Part shown: in pieces, positions 9,568 to 19,670 of the stretch
Layout: each line of letters opens with the position of its first letter
Numbering within the stretch: position 1 is the stretch's first letter
DNA from: Emiliania huxleyi CCMP1516
Lineage: Eukaryota > Haptophyta > Isochrysidales > Noelaerhabdaceae
Reading direction: 5' to 3'
DNA length: 64,000 nt
Assembly: GCF_000372725.1 (NCBI RefSeq)
Contig: NW_005197803.1
Coordinates: 52,373-116,372 of the forward strand
Translations under genes and position numbers: made by a program
The notes under the pieces: model-generated
Seen by the model: only the letters and a program-made list of their open reading frames with translations
What the model was told of the DNA's origin: nothing
The model's database searches: none

Positions 9568-10122
9568 CGGCCGCCGGGGCCGGTTTGGACTGTGTTTGGG
9601 GGGGTGGAGGGGTCCGGTAGCCGGTGTGATGGTCGTTTATCACCCTCCTATCACCCACTTACCGCCCCCGGCCGTGGGGGCCTCTCCAGACGCCGCCATT
9701 TATGATTTCAAAGGGTCCTGCCGACGCTCATCACAGTGCGGCGGAGGGGCCGGAGCCGGCGCCGCGGAGGACGAGGATGGCCGTGGCGGACCGGGACGAG
9801 CTCTGGGAGGTTCAGTGTCAGTGAGTATATTGTAGAGGCCACCCATGTGCACAATATCTTGACTGAGAGCTAAGCCAGGGGAGGCGATGCCGGGGCCGTA
9901 CAGCAGCTTGATGGTGTTGCGCCGGCGTGCGTCCCGCCGGCCGCCGGGGCCGGTTTGGACTGTGTTTGGGGGGGGGGAGGGGTCCGGTGGCCGATGTGAT
10001 GGTCGTTTATGGCCCTCCTATCACCCACTTACCACCCCCGGCCGTGGGGGCCTCACCGGACGCCGCCATTCATGATTTCAAAGGGTCCTGCCGTCGCTCA
10101 GTCCGAATCACAGTGGGGCGGA
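9568..10122 (+). repeat. Two direct copies of a ~170-bp sequence, offset 370 bp
   Basis: Copies at about 9568-9745 and 9938-10122 share CGGCCGCCGGGGCCGGTTTG, a long G run, TCACCCACTTACC, CGGCCGTGGGGGCCTC and ATGATTTCAAAGGGTCCTGC. They differ at scattered bases. The 190 bp between copies is unrelated. No gene is recognised from 9429 to 10314. Confidence 0.85.
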
Positions 10123-10314
10123 GCCTACCCTGTTCAGAGTCTAAGGTCTGCCCACTGGCACTGGCCACTGCCGGACTCTGGCAGCGAAACTCACGTCACA
10201 GACTGGTGAGACCTGCCTGCTTTCCGCCAAAAACACACAGACAAGAAGAGACACTCTCTCACCTGTGTGAGATGATTGCATCGGCATCAGGGTCCACACG
10301 CTCCGCCTCGATCT

Positions 10315-11199
10315 CTAGAACTTGTGCACCTGGCCAGCAGTGTACCCCATGTCCGCCAGCAGCCCGGTCAGCTCCTCCTCCCCGCGCGGCCCGCATAGCA
10401 GGTCGTACATCGGCGGCGGGCCGCAGACAAAGAGGGCGCTGTCGGCGTCGGGCGGCGTGAGCGCCTGCCGCAGGAGCGGCTCGCTGATGAAGCCGCGCGC
10501 GCCGGCCCACGCCGACCCAGCAGGCTCGTGGGAGAGGACGTGCGTCACGTTGAGCCGGCCGGGGTACGCCGCCGACCAGGCGTCCAGCGTGTCGCGCGCG
10601 AGAATGTCCGGCTCTGTCTTTGACCCGTACAGCAAGTCGACCACTGTGCTGTCGTCGGCCGAGCCCAGCACCGCGTGCAGCGCCTGAATCATGGGCGCGA
10701 TGCCGGTGCCGCCCGCGAGCATGCCCAGGCGCCGCCTCCCGAACGGGTACTGCGTCTTGACGTTGAACTGGATGTGCTTAAACGCGACCGGCGCCCCGAT
10801 CGGAAGGCCGTCAAGGTGGGCCGAGAGGCCGCCCGAGTAGACCTTGACCATCAGCTCAAACTTGCCGAGCAGTGCGTTAGTGGAGACGGGGGTGTACGGC
10901 CGCACGACGGGCTCGGCTCCCTCCGCGCCGCCGCGCGCCAGGATGCACGCGCACGTTGACAGGCCGAGCGGCTTTCCGGGATCGGGCAGCCCAAAGGTGA
11001 AGAGGCGCGTGTCGTGGTTGAGGTCCGCGCGGCCGAGCAGCGGCGCGGCCACCCACTCCTCGCCGAACTGGCACTCGCCGGGCGGCACGAGCGCGGCCAC
11101 TGGCGGCGGCACGGAGGAGAAACGGCGGCGGAGAGGGGCGGCGAGCGGCGGAGAGAGGCGGAGCGGCTGGCGCGAAGCGCTGGCGTGATGCAGGGCCAT
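10315..11199 (-). CDS. NADH-cytochrome b5 reductase-like flavoprotein, probably mitochondrial
   Basis: About 294 residues from the chosen Met (11199); an in-frame Met 66 bases upstream is less likely. The N-terminus (MALHHASASRQPLRLSPPLA, then RRRFSS) is rich in Arg, Ser and Leu without acids, fitting a mitochondrial presequence. Family motifs are in order: RPYTPVS (FAD binding), GGLSAHLDGL, GGTGIAP (NAD(P)H pyrophosphate loop) and CGPPPM near the C-terminus, ending in VHKF. Such enzymes pass electrons from NADH through FAD to cytochrome b5 for lipid desaturation, sterol synthesis or haem-protein reduction. Length matches the family and no intron is needed. Location is inferred from the N-terminus only. 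Confidence 0.92.
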   Translation of the reverse strand: MALHHASASRQPLRLSPPLAAPLRRRFSSVPPPVAALVPPGECQFGEEWVAAPLLGRADLNHDTRLFTFGLPDPGKPLGLSTCACILARGGAEGAEPVVRPYTPVSTNALLGKFELMVKVYSGGLSAHLDGLPIGAPVAFKHIQFNVKTQYPFGRRRLGMLAGGTGIAPMIQALHAVLGSADDSTVVDLLYGSKTEPDILARDTLDAWSAAYPGRLNVTHVLSHEPAGSAWAGARGFISEPLLRQALTPPDADSALFVCGPPPMYDLLCGPRGEEELTGLLADMGYTAGQVHKF

Positions 11200-11265
11200 G
11201 AGCGATCTGGGTATGCAGGTTGCTCCCGTACGGCGCAGCGTCATAGACGGCAGAGAGGACGGCAC

Positions 11266-11709
11266 TTGTACACGAGCGTAGCACGCGAAGGCGGCGATCA
11301 GAGGCCGGGGGCGGTACAGTGGGTTGCTTTGGAATCTGCTCGTTCGTTCTCAGGGAGGGGCGTAGTCCCGTTCACACCCTCACTTAGGCATGAGCGCCCG
11401 AAACTTAAACGGCGGGCGCTTGACGAACCCGAGGGGGGGGCGGGGGCAGCAACGGCTGCGGCCCCGAGAGTCGAATCGACAACTCATAGTTCGAACTGGC
11501 GACTCATCTTGCTGAAATCGCCCTGTGGGGGCGGCAGCGGCGACCGCCCCGGGGGCGGCAGCGGTGACCGCCCCGGGGAATATGTTTAGCGACTCCCACC
11601 CCCAAGGAAGTTCTGATAGACATGTCGTGAACACCCCAAGGGGTGTGAAAGTAAATACTCCACTTATTCACAGATACCATACCAGCAAAGTACCCGAATC
11701 CAACTCCAC
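11266..11709. repeat. Intergenic with tandem GC-rich palindromic unit
   Basis: At about 11526-11578 a unit containing GGGGCGGCAGCGGYGACCGC is repeated twice; each copy is itself partly palindromic. Nothing else is recognised. Confidence 0.6.
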
Positions 11710-12921
11710 GTGCCCAAGCGCACACCGGCCGGAGCGCCACCGGGGGGTGCCGCCCTCCCGTTCATGAGCCCAACAACACGAACGCTATCCATCCTCACCG
11801 GCCCCCATCCCCGTGGTCGGCCTCGCTCGCCGCGCCAAGCCGCGGTCCGGTCGTCCGCCCGGTGGCCAAGCCCAAGGGCGGGGAGGGGGCCACCCGCGCT
11901 CGCGCAGCGTGGTAGCGGCGGATGCGTCCTGATCGACGCGTTTCAATACGCCATTACCGGTTGCCGAACCGGTGTCATCGCCTACAATTGGGCGATATCC
12001 CACAAATCGTGGAACAAGTACATGCACGCCTTGCATGGCAACACTGTTGGCACGCGGAGCACTGCAGCACGCGATGCCGAAACACACCAGGCGCAAGAGC
12101 CGCACCAGGCGCAAGAGCCACAACAGGCGCAAGAGCCGCACCCGGCGCAAGAGCCACAACAGGCGCAAGAGCCACAACAGGCGCAAGAGCCACAACAGGC
12201 GCAAGAGCCACAACAGGCGCAAGAGCCACAACCGCAGGCGCAAGAGCCACCACCGGCGCAAGAGCCACTTCAGGCGCAAGGGCCATCACAGGCGCAACAA
12301 CCGCCAACACTGGATCGGGACCAGCCGCCAACCGACCGAGAGCCGCAGCCGCAAGAGGCACCCCAGGCGCAAGAGCCCCCACAGCCGCAAGAGGCACCGC
12401 AGGCGCAAGAGCCACCGCAGCCGCAAGGGGCACCACCGACGCAGGCGCCACAGCAGGAGGCAAACCCGGCGCAACTGCCGTCGCAAATCGACATTAATCA
12501 GATCGCTGCAGCCATCGCAGCCGCCAATGCGGCGGCTACCCGCATTGACCGAGAGGCTAGCGCTGCCGCCGCCCGAGCTGAAAGGGAGGCGATGATTGCT
12601 GCCTTCGCCACCGCCAGTCGCACGGGCCATGAAGAGGCGATGACCGATTTCGCAACGGCCCTGCGCAATGCCCTCTCTAATGAGGGTGGAGCCACACGGG
12701 GCTCACTCTCAGCCAAGGTCACGCGCACGTACGACGCGGACATCCCAAAGCTCGAGGGAAAGAACATCACCCCGCAAATGATGGCGGAGTGGTTGGCGCG
12801 CTTCACGGACGCCAATGTCCGCCACCGCTTCATTGCAAGGCACGGCGCCGCCCGCCCGACTCTTCGACCTCCCTGTGGAGCTCCTCACGCGCGCCATCTC
12901 TCGCCTCGACGGCCCCCTTGA
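11710..12921 (+). pseudogene. Gln/Pro repeat ORF with gag-like C-terminus, probable retroelement remnant
   Basis: 403 codons. Residues about 125-250 are an imperfect repeat of QAQEPQ/QAQEPP (9 to 18-bp DNA periodicity). Residues about 258-340 are Ala-rich and helical, ending in a segment with DADIPKLEGKNITPQMMAEW and LARF, which recalls the start of retroelement gag matrix/capsid regions. From about 12840 the frame becomes meaningless and overlaps the start of the F-box/RCC1 gene, as expected for a truncated element end. No protease, reverse transcriptase or LTR is seen nearby. The gag assignment rests on general appearance only. Confidence 0.35.
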
Positions 12922-14535
12922 CATCGCTCGCGTCGCACCCGTCTCGCGGCTCTTCCACTCCTCGCTCGCGGAGCAGGGCATCCGCTTGTGGGCACAAGAG
13001 CGCGGCTTCGAGCTGAGCCCTGGCCTCGACACCTCGACACCAAACCTCGACACCGACTCGACACCTCGACAACCCATGCCAACTCGACAAACTCGACACC
13101 CCTCGAACACTCGACACCCGCTCGACACCCGCTCGACACCCTCGACACCCTCGACACCCTCGACACCCTCGACACCCCTCGACACCCCTCGACACTCCTC
13201 GACACGGACAAGCATGGTTTCAGCCTCGACAGGCCTCGACAGGCCTCGACAGGCCTCGACAGGCCTCGACACCTCTATCCCTCGACAGCAGCTCGACACC
13301 CTCGACACCGGGCCTCGACACCTCGACACCAGGGCTCAGGCTTCGAGCTGCTGGTACAGCCAGAGGGCGAGAGCTGCGCCGTGCAATGGGTGTGCCTTTC
13401 TGCCCTGCAGCGCGAGTCCAACCCGCCGGTGAGGCTGTCAGCAGGCAATGTGCACAGCCTCTTCATCGACAGCGAGGGGCAGCTCTCCTCGTGCGGCGTC
13501 CAAGGTGGTGGCTTCCCGGGAGTACTCGGCCACGGCGAGGGCGTGACGGGCGTGAACACGCCCACGCCCCTCCCGTCGCCGCTGGGCGGCGAGCGCGCCG
13601 TGAGTGTGTCGGCTGGAGGATACCAAAGCTTTGCCCTCACCAGCAGCGGCGCCCTCTGGAGCTGTGGCGTTGGAGCCTATGGCCGGCTGGGCCACGGCGA
13701 CCAGCAGAACCAGGTGCTGGCAAAACAGATCGAGGCCTTCGCGGGCCAGCGTGTCATCGCTGTGTCGGCTGGGGACGTCCACACCCTCGCCATTACCGCC
13801 GATGGAGCCGTCTGGAGCTGGGGCAGTGGACGCACTGGCAAGCTCGGCCACGGGACAGACCTGTCGAACCAGTGGGAGCCCAAGAAGGTTGAGGCCCTAG
13901 CTAGCAAGCGTGTCGTCGCTGTGTCGGCGGGATATTGCCACAGTCTCGCCCTCATCGCCGACGGCGTCGTCTTCTCATGGGGCGAGGGAGAGTCCGGCTG
14001 CCTCGGCCACGGAACCAAACGAAACCGATCGAGGCCCGGCAAGATCGAGGCCCTGGAAGGGCAGCATGTCATTGCTGTGTCGGCTGGACGCTCCTACAGC
14101 CTCGCCGTCACCGCCAACGGCGCTCTCTGGAGCTGGGGCGATGCATGCTTCGGCAGCTTGGGCCACAACGACCACCTGAACCACCTGCTGCCAAAGAAGA
14201 TAGACGCGTTGGCTGGCCATCGCGTCGTCGCTGTGTCGGCTGGGCTACACCACAACCTCGCCCTTACTGCCGACGGCACCGTCTGGAGCTGCGGCGGTGG
14301 CTACTTCGGCCAGTTGGGCCACGGCGACGGTCAGTGCCATCCACAGCCCAAGAAGGTCGAAGCCTTGGCAGGGCAGCGCGTCGTCGCCGTTTCGGCGGGA
14401 TCCGAACACAGCCTCACTGTCACCGCCAACGGCGCCGTCTTCACCTGGGGCGGCGGCATGTACGGCTGCCTCGGCCACGGGGATGGCATTGCGAACGCTC
14501 TGCTTCCCAAGAAGGTCGAGTCCTTGGAGCTGTGA
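12815..14535 (+). CDS. F-box protein with RCC1-type beta-propeller, two exons
   Basis: Exon 1 is 12815-13004, exon 2 is 13340-14535, and both join in frame through a split Gly codon. Residues about 14-60 are an F-box (ARLFDLPVELLTRAI, then VSRLFHSSL). The rest holds about seven RCC1 repeats with the repeated signature VSAG...H(S/T)LA(L/I)TADG.VWSWG...G(Q/K)LGHG. RCC1 propellers act as guanine-nucleotide exchange or protein-binding domains; fused to an F-box they probably recruit ubiquitylation targets. The gene has no stop before 14533-14535. The single intron, 13005-13339, is GC-AG and is a mobile element plus one target-site copy. The start codon is chosen because it precedes the F-box by only a short leader. 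Confidence 0.9.
13013..13339. mobile_element. Introner-like element A: 11-bp TIRs, 8-bp TSD, CTCGACACC tandem array
   Basis: Left end CTGAGCCCTGG (13013-13023) and right end CCAGGGCTCAG (13329-13339) are perfect inverted repeats. GCTTCGAG flanks both sides (13005-13012 and 13340-13347). The inside is a degenerate array of CTCGACACC and CTCGACAGGC units. The intron of the F-box/RCC1 gene equals left TSD plus element. Confidence 0.9.
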
Positions 14536-14993
14536 TCTGTGCAAGCGTGATCGGTTAATAACCGACACGTGTGTGTAACTCCTCTCACTAGCGCTTTTTC
14601 GAGACCTTGACGTTCAGACAACCGACACGGACACGTGTGTGCAACTCCTCTGACTAGTTCTTTTCACAGACCTTAGACAGCAGGGAAGAGTCGATGTGCA
14701 AAAAGAAAAGCCTTACTGCGGTCGCCACGCCCGCGCACTTGAGCCAGCTACTGAACTCCGAGTTGAAAAATGCGATCGAATTATTTTTTGCAACTCAAAA
14801 TGCCCTCAGGCTCAGCATCTCAAATTGCGGGTTCCCCGCCCCTAGTGCCTAGACGAAACGTCTACACAAAGTGGCTAAAGGGCTTAGGCCTTAGCACCCG
14901 GTGTTCGTGTGTGAATCTGAAGAAGAGAAACGCAACAAACAACATTGATGATCATGATGAAACGCAAACAGTGATTACGCATACCTTTCCTCC
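14536..14993. other. Intergenic with duplicated 30-bp motif
   Basis: Two copies of a motif containing ACACGTGTGTG.AACTCCTCT.ACTAG lie at about 14565 and 14630, just after the F-box/RCC1 stop codon. Otherwise no feature is seen. Confidence 0.5.
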
Positions 14994-15777
14994 TCAGACA
15001 TCAGGGAGCCACGTGCCCCAGCACCAGCCCGTGCAGCAGCCGAGCACCTCACACCCCGCCTGCCGCACCCACCCGGAGTGGATCGCCGTGGTCCATGCCC
15101 TCGTGGGCGGTCCGCACCAGCTCGCGGCGCACCACAGGTCGTCCATGACGACGAAGGAGCCCGGAGCGGCCAGTCTCCGCATGTCCCGCAGGTCCTGCAG
15201 CGCACCGTGGTAGCTGTGGTCGCCGTCGATGGAAGTGACGTCGCAGTATGGCGGAGCGGCGGCGCGCGCCAGCGCGGGCAGGGTCTCGTGCGTCGAGCCA
15301 GCCTATTCCACACCCAGAGCGCGTGGGGCATGTGCCGTGTGCTCTGGCGCTGCCTCGCTCGCGTCTCTGCTCGGCCGTCAGCTCAAAGCGTCCCGGGAAG
15401 GATCGGTTGAGCAGCGGGATCGCGCCGCGGGTCACGTCGAAGCGCACGAGGTCAAAGGAGTGGTAGGTCGCAGTCGGGAGCGCACACAGCCAAGCCAGCG
15501 CCGAGTGGCCTGTGTTGAGGCCAATCTCGCACACCTTGGGCCGCGCGACGACGTGCGAGACGTGCTCGCGCGCGAGGCTGACCCAGTGCAGCCGCTCGTA
15601 TGCGGGAGACCGGCCCTCCCGATTCGCATTGCCCACCGCAGCTTTGCTCCGGATCATCGCCTCGAACGGCTCGGAGGCTGCCTCGTACCTCTGTCCAGCG
15701 GCCCGAGGCTCGTGCGGGCATGCCATCGCACCGAGCTCACGCGTTGAGAGCGCCGACTCCTGAGCGGCAGAGACCAT
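14994..15777 (-). CDS. Class I SAM-dependent methyltransferase (Methyltransf_24-like), two exons
   Basis: Exon 1 runs from 15777 (or Met at 15726) to about 15375 and contains VCEIGLNTGHSALAWL, the glycine-rich SAM-binding motif I, followed by SFDLVRFD (acidic end of strand 2). Exon 2, from about 15300 to 14994, contains ETLPALARAAAPPYCDV, IDGDHSYHGALQDL (motif with Asp-Gly-Asp-His typical of this subfamily) and GSFVVMDDLW. Together these give the order of a small-molecule or sugar O-methyltransferase of the Methyltransf_24 type. The intron lies between FELTA and THETLP; its exact borders are unclear because no strong donor is present. The C-terminus is cysteine-rich (GCEVLGCCTGWCWG). Substrate is unknown. 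Confidence 0.75.
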
Positions 15778-18062
15778 GTGCGCAAACGGGCATGGCCGCC
15801 GCGTGAGGCCCGGGCATCGCTCGCCGACCCATCCTGCATAAAGGCTTGCATTGAGCACGAGCGGCCTCCACCGGCGGGTTGCACCTCCGGCTCCGCTGCG
15901 CCGCCGCTGCACCTCCGGCGTAGCGTGTACGGTCCTGACGGACCGCGCCGCGATGCAGATCAGCAGAGCCGCGGGTGTTTGGATACCCATTCGCTCGTGC
16001 TGCCCGGCGACTCTACTCAGCGACCCTTCTTCAGTGACCCGGTTGCACCTCGACACGTCACGTCACTCACCCTCCACGCAGCCGCCCTTCGGCGCCCGCT
16101 CGTTCACGGCCCCCGGGCCTTCACAGCTGTGAGAGAGAGAGAGAGAGAGAGAACCGCCAATGGGCCGTTATCCGTTAGTGCGGACGTCGCCGCGGCTCGC
16201 CTCTGCCGCGGCGGCTGCTGCGCGCACGCGGCGGCGCCGCTCTCTCGCGAGACGGCTGGCGACGCGGCTCGCCGCCGACGTACGGTGCGCTCGTCCGACG
16301 GTCCGCGGCGTGGCGTGCGCGGCGCTGAGCGCCGCTCTGCGAGCGCCTCTGCGCCTGCACTGCCTGTCTCTGTTGCTGGTGGTGGTGGTGGTGCTGCTGC
16401 TGCTGGTGCCGATGCTGCTGCTGGCGCGGCGCGGCTGTGCGACTGGGCTCGACGCGCGCGTCGCGAGCGTCTGACGCGGCGGGCGGCGTCGGGCAGGTGC
16501 GCTTCTCTCTCGGGTGGTGGTGGTGGTGCTGCTGCTGCTGCTGGTGGTGCAGGTACTGCTGCTGGTGCGGCGCGGCTCTCCGACGCGACTCGATGCGCGC
16601 GTCGCGGCTATCTGACGCGGCGGGCGGCGTCGCGGGCGGCAGCGGTGGCGGCTCGCGGGTGGAGGTGGAGGCTGGAGGCTGTGGCGGACCTTTCACTACT
16701 TGCTGGAGATGTTGAGGCGGCGGTGGCTAGGGGACCATCGCGGGGAGCTGCGCGTCCGGAGGGCGAGCTGTGCAGATCCGGATGGCTTCACCTTCGTTGA
16801 GCAGCTCAACCCTCTGGGGAGTGAGTCGCCGACGCCGGTGTCTTGACACCCAACACTCTACCTTAGCTCCTGAGGGGCGCGTGGTTCTAACCACGTAGTA
16901 AGACTACAGCCCACCACAGACACCCTCCCCACTCCTCACGTGTGCACACTCCCTCACCCTCTCCTCTCTCCTCTCTCTCTCTCTCTCTCTCCTCTCTCTC
17001 CTCTTGTCTGTGCTGTCTGCCTGACTCAGGCACTCAATCTGCCGATGCGTGATTGTGTGTGGGCTGCTCCGAGGGGGCCCTCTGTGCGATCCGACGGGTA
17101 GGGGGGCTGTGCCCGGGCGGTGTCCGGTGTGGAGTCCCCTTCTGATCCCGCCTGGGATGTTGGGTGTGAGGTTGTGGCGGCTTCGATCCCAAGGGGGGGA
17201 GCTGATCCCACTCAATAACCAACTCTCAGGGGCAGTAGGTGGGCGAGCTTCAGGCACGCTCATCTCGATCGTCAAGACGTTGCTACGCGCGGTCTTCCGC
17301 GGGGGGAGCTGCGTCGACGGGTGCGGGACCGCGGCGCAGCCAGTGCCGCGGCGAGGCCTCCGGCTGTTTGCGGCGGGCGGGTTGCTGCTCGCTGCGATGG
17401 CGAAAAACTCGTCTCGCCACACGCCAAGGGCTTATGCTCTGGCGAGACGTGAGGCGCATGCGCCCAGGAGGGGAGGGGGCATGTGTAACGACACTGCTTG
17501 AGATGCCTTTCGGGGCCCAGAGATAAAACTTCTGTGATGCCATGCGTGACCTAGTAGTGTCCCCAGCTATGGGCGTGTCCACGTTGGAGCCAGGTGTGGT
17601 GTGGGCGCGAGAATAGCTCCGCCGTTCATGGAGGCAACCGATGCGAGTCGACTGGTGTGTGTCGTCGTGGTTTCGTATCAAGAATTCTCTCTCTCTCTTC
17701 ACAGCTGTCTCAGGTGCGGGCGTGCTCGTGTCGGCGTACTGTCTGCTAGGTGACCTTCTTGTTTCTTAGTCCCCCTTTCTCTGATTGCAGGTCTTGTTGG
17801 CAAGTCAGGACACAGAGCTCATCTGCCCCAACAGTAGGGGGAGGGCTCCCACCCACCTCCCAGGGCTTGGTTGGAGGTCTTTTCAGTTGCAAGCAACCAT
17901 CGCGAGATCCACACACTAACACAGACGTCTGAAGAAAGGAAAGGAGGAGGGAACATCGTTTCACCTCGTGTGACATGTTGTATGGCCACCACACCCGAGA
18001 AGGTCACGGTCCTGAGAAAGAAGGTCGAAGAGAAGCGGCCACGCAACACACTACACACTCGC
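15778..18062. other. Low-complexity, repeat-rich stretch without an assignable gene
   Basis: Contains GA and CT microsatellites (about 16130-16151 and 16970-16991) and a duplicated unit with GTG/CTG trinucleotides: about 16376-16490 and 16515-16632 share the order (GTG)n(CTG)n, GGCGCGGCT, GACG, CGCGCGTCGCG, TGACGCGGCGGGCGGCGTCG. A plus frame at 17049-17501 and a plus frame at 17871-18227 are open, but I recognise no domain in either. Confidence 0.5.
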
Positions 18063-18943
18063 CTACTTGCGCCCACGCAGCACGGCCTCGAGATCCACAG
18101 AGCCGCGCACGACGAGCTCACGCGCGCGGCCCATCAACGCGCTCGGGGATGCGGGCATCGGGAGCACGTCTTAGCCCTAGTGCGGACGGTTTTTTGCGGT
18201 ATCTTGATGTATCTCTGCAATATCTGACCGTATCTCCCTGTATCTCCTTGCATCTCATCGCATCTCCCCGTATCTCCCCGTATCTCCCCGTATCTGCCCG
18301 TATCCGCCCGTATCTCGTATCTCCCGGTATCTCCCGGTATCTCCCGGTATCTCCCGCCATATCCCGCCATATCCCGCCATATCCCGCCGCGGATACCGCG
18401 AAAAAAACCGTCCACACCAGGGATCGTCTTCCAGGAAGTTCGACCTGATAGACGCCTGCACCGCGTCTGCAACCTCCGCATCACTCGACGCCTGAGGATC
18501 ATGGTCCCGGGGAGGTCGAAGAGAAGGTCGAGAAGGACATGTCGGGCTAGGCGTGGACCTAGGGGCAGGGCTGCATGGCGGCGGCGGGCGCGCGCTCATA
18601 TGTCTTGCTTTTGCATTGGCACTCCACCTCCTCGGTGACCTGCGTGCGCGGGAACGGCAGGGGTCATGTCGCGCGCACCGCCGGCGGCGCCGTGCTCGCA
18701 GCAGCCGGGATCGCGGCAGAGTTATGGTGGAGAGCTCTACCCGCGCACCTGCCCAGCGAGGAGCTCGACGCCGCTCCTGGCAGGCGAGGCAGGGATCTCG
18801 GCGACGTTGGAGAGCGGGCGCACGATGTCGTGGGCGACGCCCGTCCGCAGCCACGTCGTGGTGACGATGATGGCGAGGAGCATCACGGTGGAGAGGAGCG
18901 TCCCGGCGCTGCTTGGGCTCGCTCGAGTTTCCGGTGAGGGCAT
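18063..18943 (-). CDS. Small signal-anchor membrane protein, four exons, unknown function
   Basis: Exons (minus strand) 18943-18749, 18639-18592, 18491-18416 and 18169-18063 join in frame to 141 residues. Exon phases agree at every junction, which is the main evidence. Residues about 14-33 (GTLLSTVMLLAIIVTTTWL) form one membrane helix preceded by an Arg, fitting a signal anchor. The luminal part has a CQCKSK segment and an acidic/helical stretch (SDAEVADAVQASI), and the protein ends ARELVVRGSVDLEAVLRGRK. Intron 1 is GT-AG, intron 2 (18591-18492) appears GC-AG, and intron 3 (18415-18170, GT-AG) is almost exactly a TIR element with target-site duplication. No family recognised. It starts divergently from the gene beginning near 19128. 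Confidence 0.6.
18173..18424. mobile_element. TIR element D with internal TATCTCCCG tandem array, 6-bp TSD
   Basis: The ends are inverted repeats of about 30 bp: left AGCCCTAGTGCGGACGG.. then GCGGTATC, right the reverse complement of ATCCCTGGTGTGGACGG.. then GCGGTATC. CGTCTT flanks both sides (18167-18172 and 18425-18430). The interior is a tandem array of 8 to 10-bp units of the form TATCTCCCG/TATCCCGCC. Confidence 0.85.
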
Positions 18944-19127
18944 GGGCGCGGCACGGCATGGTTTTTTTTTTGTTGTATCAGGGCTTTGAGGTGGACCTCC
19001 AAGAATTTTTTCTGGGCGGGCGGTTTGTTTGGTTGGAGAGAGAGAGAGAGACACGGGGTCCCAGGGAAGTCGAGCAAAAACCCGAGCAACAAACGAACGA
19101 TGCGACTTGTGTGAGTGCTAGAGTAAG

Positions 19128-19670
19128 GACCTCGCCAAGGCGGACGGGAAGAGCCTCTGCCACGACAGCCTGCGCAAGAGGCCCACGCTGCCCGAGGCGC
19201 TGCTAGCTCTCCGGGCGCTGCTGTCTGGCGCGCAGGGCGGGGCGGGGGTGGAGGAGGCTGCGCCGGCACCTGGAGACGAGGCCGCTGCGGCAGCCGCCCG
19301 CACCACCGGCTACGAGCCTTCGCCGCTCTCGGTGCAGGTGCGCGGCATGCGCACGGGCGGCGACGCGCAGGCGCGCATCCAGGGCAACATGCTGCTCGCC
19401 TTCAACACGCTGATGCCGTGCCTCGACGCTGCGTACGCCTCGCGCTCTGCGGCGGCGCCCGACGGCTTCGAGGAGCGCATCAACTTTTGGCACCGCGAGT
19501 GCGGCCTGCCGACCGAGCTGCGGAGGCAGCTGCACTCGCTGCGCATCTGGGCGAACGCGGCGAGGCACCACGACGCGGCGAGGTGGAGGAGGGACGGGCC
19601 GCGCAGCGAGGGGGAGGCGTCGCGGCTCGTGGCCGCGGTGACGGAGGCGATCGGGGCGATCGAGGGGTGA
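19128..19670 (+). CDS. Hypothetical protein, C-terminal exon
   Basis: An open frame beginning after an AG at 19126-19127 with no ATG of its own, so an upstream exon is expected. The translation opens DLAKADGKSLCHDSLRKRP, continues with an Ala-rich linker, then a helical region (NMLLAFNTLMPCLDAAYASR) and a conserved-looking C-terminal block, residues about 105-175, with INFWHRECGLPTELRRQLHS, LRIWANAARHHDAARW and SRLVAAVTEAI. The last block resembles small all-helical HEPN/DUF4145-like modules in pattern, but I cannot assign it. It starts divergently from the small membrane protein gene. Confidence 0.6.
   Translation, partial: DLAKADGKSLCHDSLRKRPTLPEALLALRALLSGAQGGAGVEEAAPAPGDEAAAAAARTTGYEPSPLSVQVRGMRTGGDAQARIQGNMLLAFNTLMPCLDAAYASRSAAAPDGFEERINFWHRECGLPTELRRQLHSLRIWANAARHHDAARWRRDGPRSEGEASRLVAAVTEAIGAIEG

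Noticed and set aside
11455..11520. Possible tRNA because of GTTCGAACTGGCGACTC
   Set aside because: No acceptor stem or anticodon arm can be built around the T-loop-like string. No tRNA was found in the window by eye.
12922..13339. Frames reading as Asp/Thr/Pro repeats (LDTPRHP, VSRVSRV)
   Set aside because: These are the six-frame readings of the CTCGACACC array inside the intron. The flanking exons join in frame without it.
16175..16696. His/Gln-rich minus-strand protein
   Set aside because: It is the reverse reading of duplicated GTG/CTG trinucleotide repeats. The plus strand is equally open as glycine/alanine, so neither can be preferred.
18134..18502. Minus frames with repeated GRYREIPGDTGRY
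   Set aside because: They are translations of the TATCTCCCG tandem array in element D, not a protein repeat.
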